A stretch of DNA of 13,173 bases from contig JBJEPW010000011.1 in assembly GCA_051881435.1 (NCBI GenBank), forward strand, positions 1 through 13,173, in the 5' to 3' direction. A program made the position numbers and the translations under genes. Shown here piece by piece: positions 13,160 through 13,173 of this stretch. The notes under the pieces are model-generated. The model was given only the letters and a program-made list of their open reading frames with translations. It was not told the origin of the DNA and did no database searches. Every line of letters begins with the position of its first letter. Position 1 is the stretch's first letter. The stretch is from Fimenecus sp051881435 (GTDB taxonomy: Bacteria; Bacillota; Clostridia; Oscillospirales; Acutalibacteraceae).

Positions 13160-13173
13160 GTGAAATAAAATTC

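Overview
The window looks like a chromosomal segment of a low-to-mid GC, Gram-positive anaerobe of the class Clostridia, probably a gut Oscillospiraceae/Ruminococcaceae-type commensal. This is inferred from strong GGAGG-type ribosome binding sites, a small Cys-rich protein and an ATC-hydrolase-like protein of types I associate with Clostridia, very large repetitive secreted proteins with Cys-x2-Cys linkers, and a sortase-type C-terminus. No phage, conjugation, rRNA, tRNA or CRISPR genes are visible.

Layout. (1) Positions 1-5290, minus strand: the N-terminal 1763 codons of a giant secreted protein whose 3' end lies beyond the left edge. It has a signal peptide, an F5/8C-like region, a Cys-pair linker, a beta-helix-like Gly/Asn-rich region and at least four roughly 1-kb tandem GLUG-type modules. 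(2) Positions 5364-5469: its promoter, a 21-bp-period direct repeat just upstream of the -35, and the terminator of the next gene. (3) Positions 5481-6284, minus: a LytTR DNA-binding protein with a PAS-like C-terminal part and a likely TTG start. (4) Positions 6395-10119: what may be a redox/stress cluster. It holds a Crp/Fnr-type regulator (minus), a 227-bp MITE-like element, a [4Fe-4S] protein, a Cu/Zn superoxide-dismutase-like protein, a small Cys-containing protein (minus), an ATC-hydrolase-like protein and a cupin. (5) Positions 10241-11641, minus: a membrane regulator with about 12 transmembrane segments (MFS-like) and a C-terminal LuxR helix-turn-helix. (6) Positions 11982-12971, plus: a divergently transcribed secreted protein with an X2-like Ig-fold region and a sorting-signal-like tail. 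(7) Positions 13098-13159: three tandem perfect hairpins at the right edge.

How the parts may work together. Two surface proteins each sit beside their own unusual regulator: LytTR next to the giant GLUG protein, and 12-TM LuxR next to the X2 protein. In both cases short direct repeats lie in the intervening regulatory DNA, at the position expected for that class of regulator. This suggests two locally controlled surface modules, which is inference from arrangement. The middle cluster is consistent with a Crp/Fnr-controlled redox response. The regulator has a perfect palindrome between its promoter and its ribosome binding site, and the intergenic region it shares with the [4Fe-4S] gene has been invaded by the MITE-like element.
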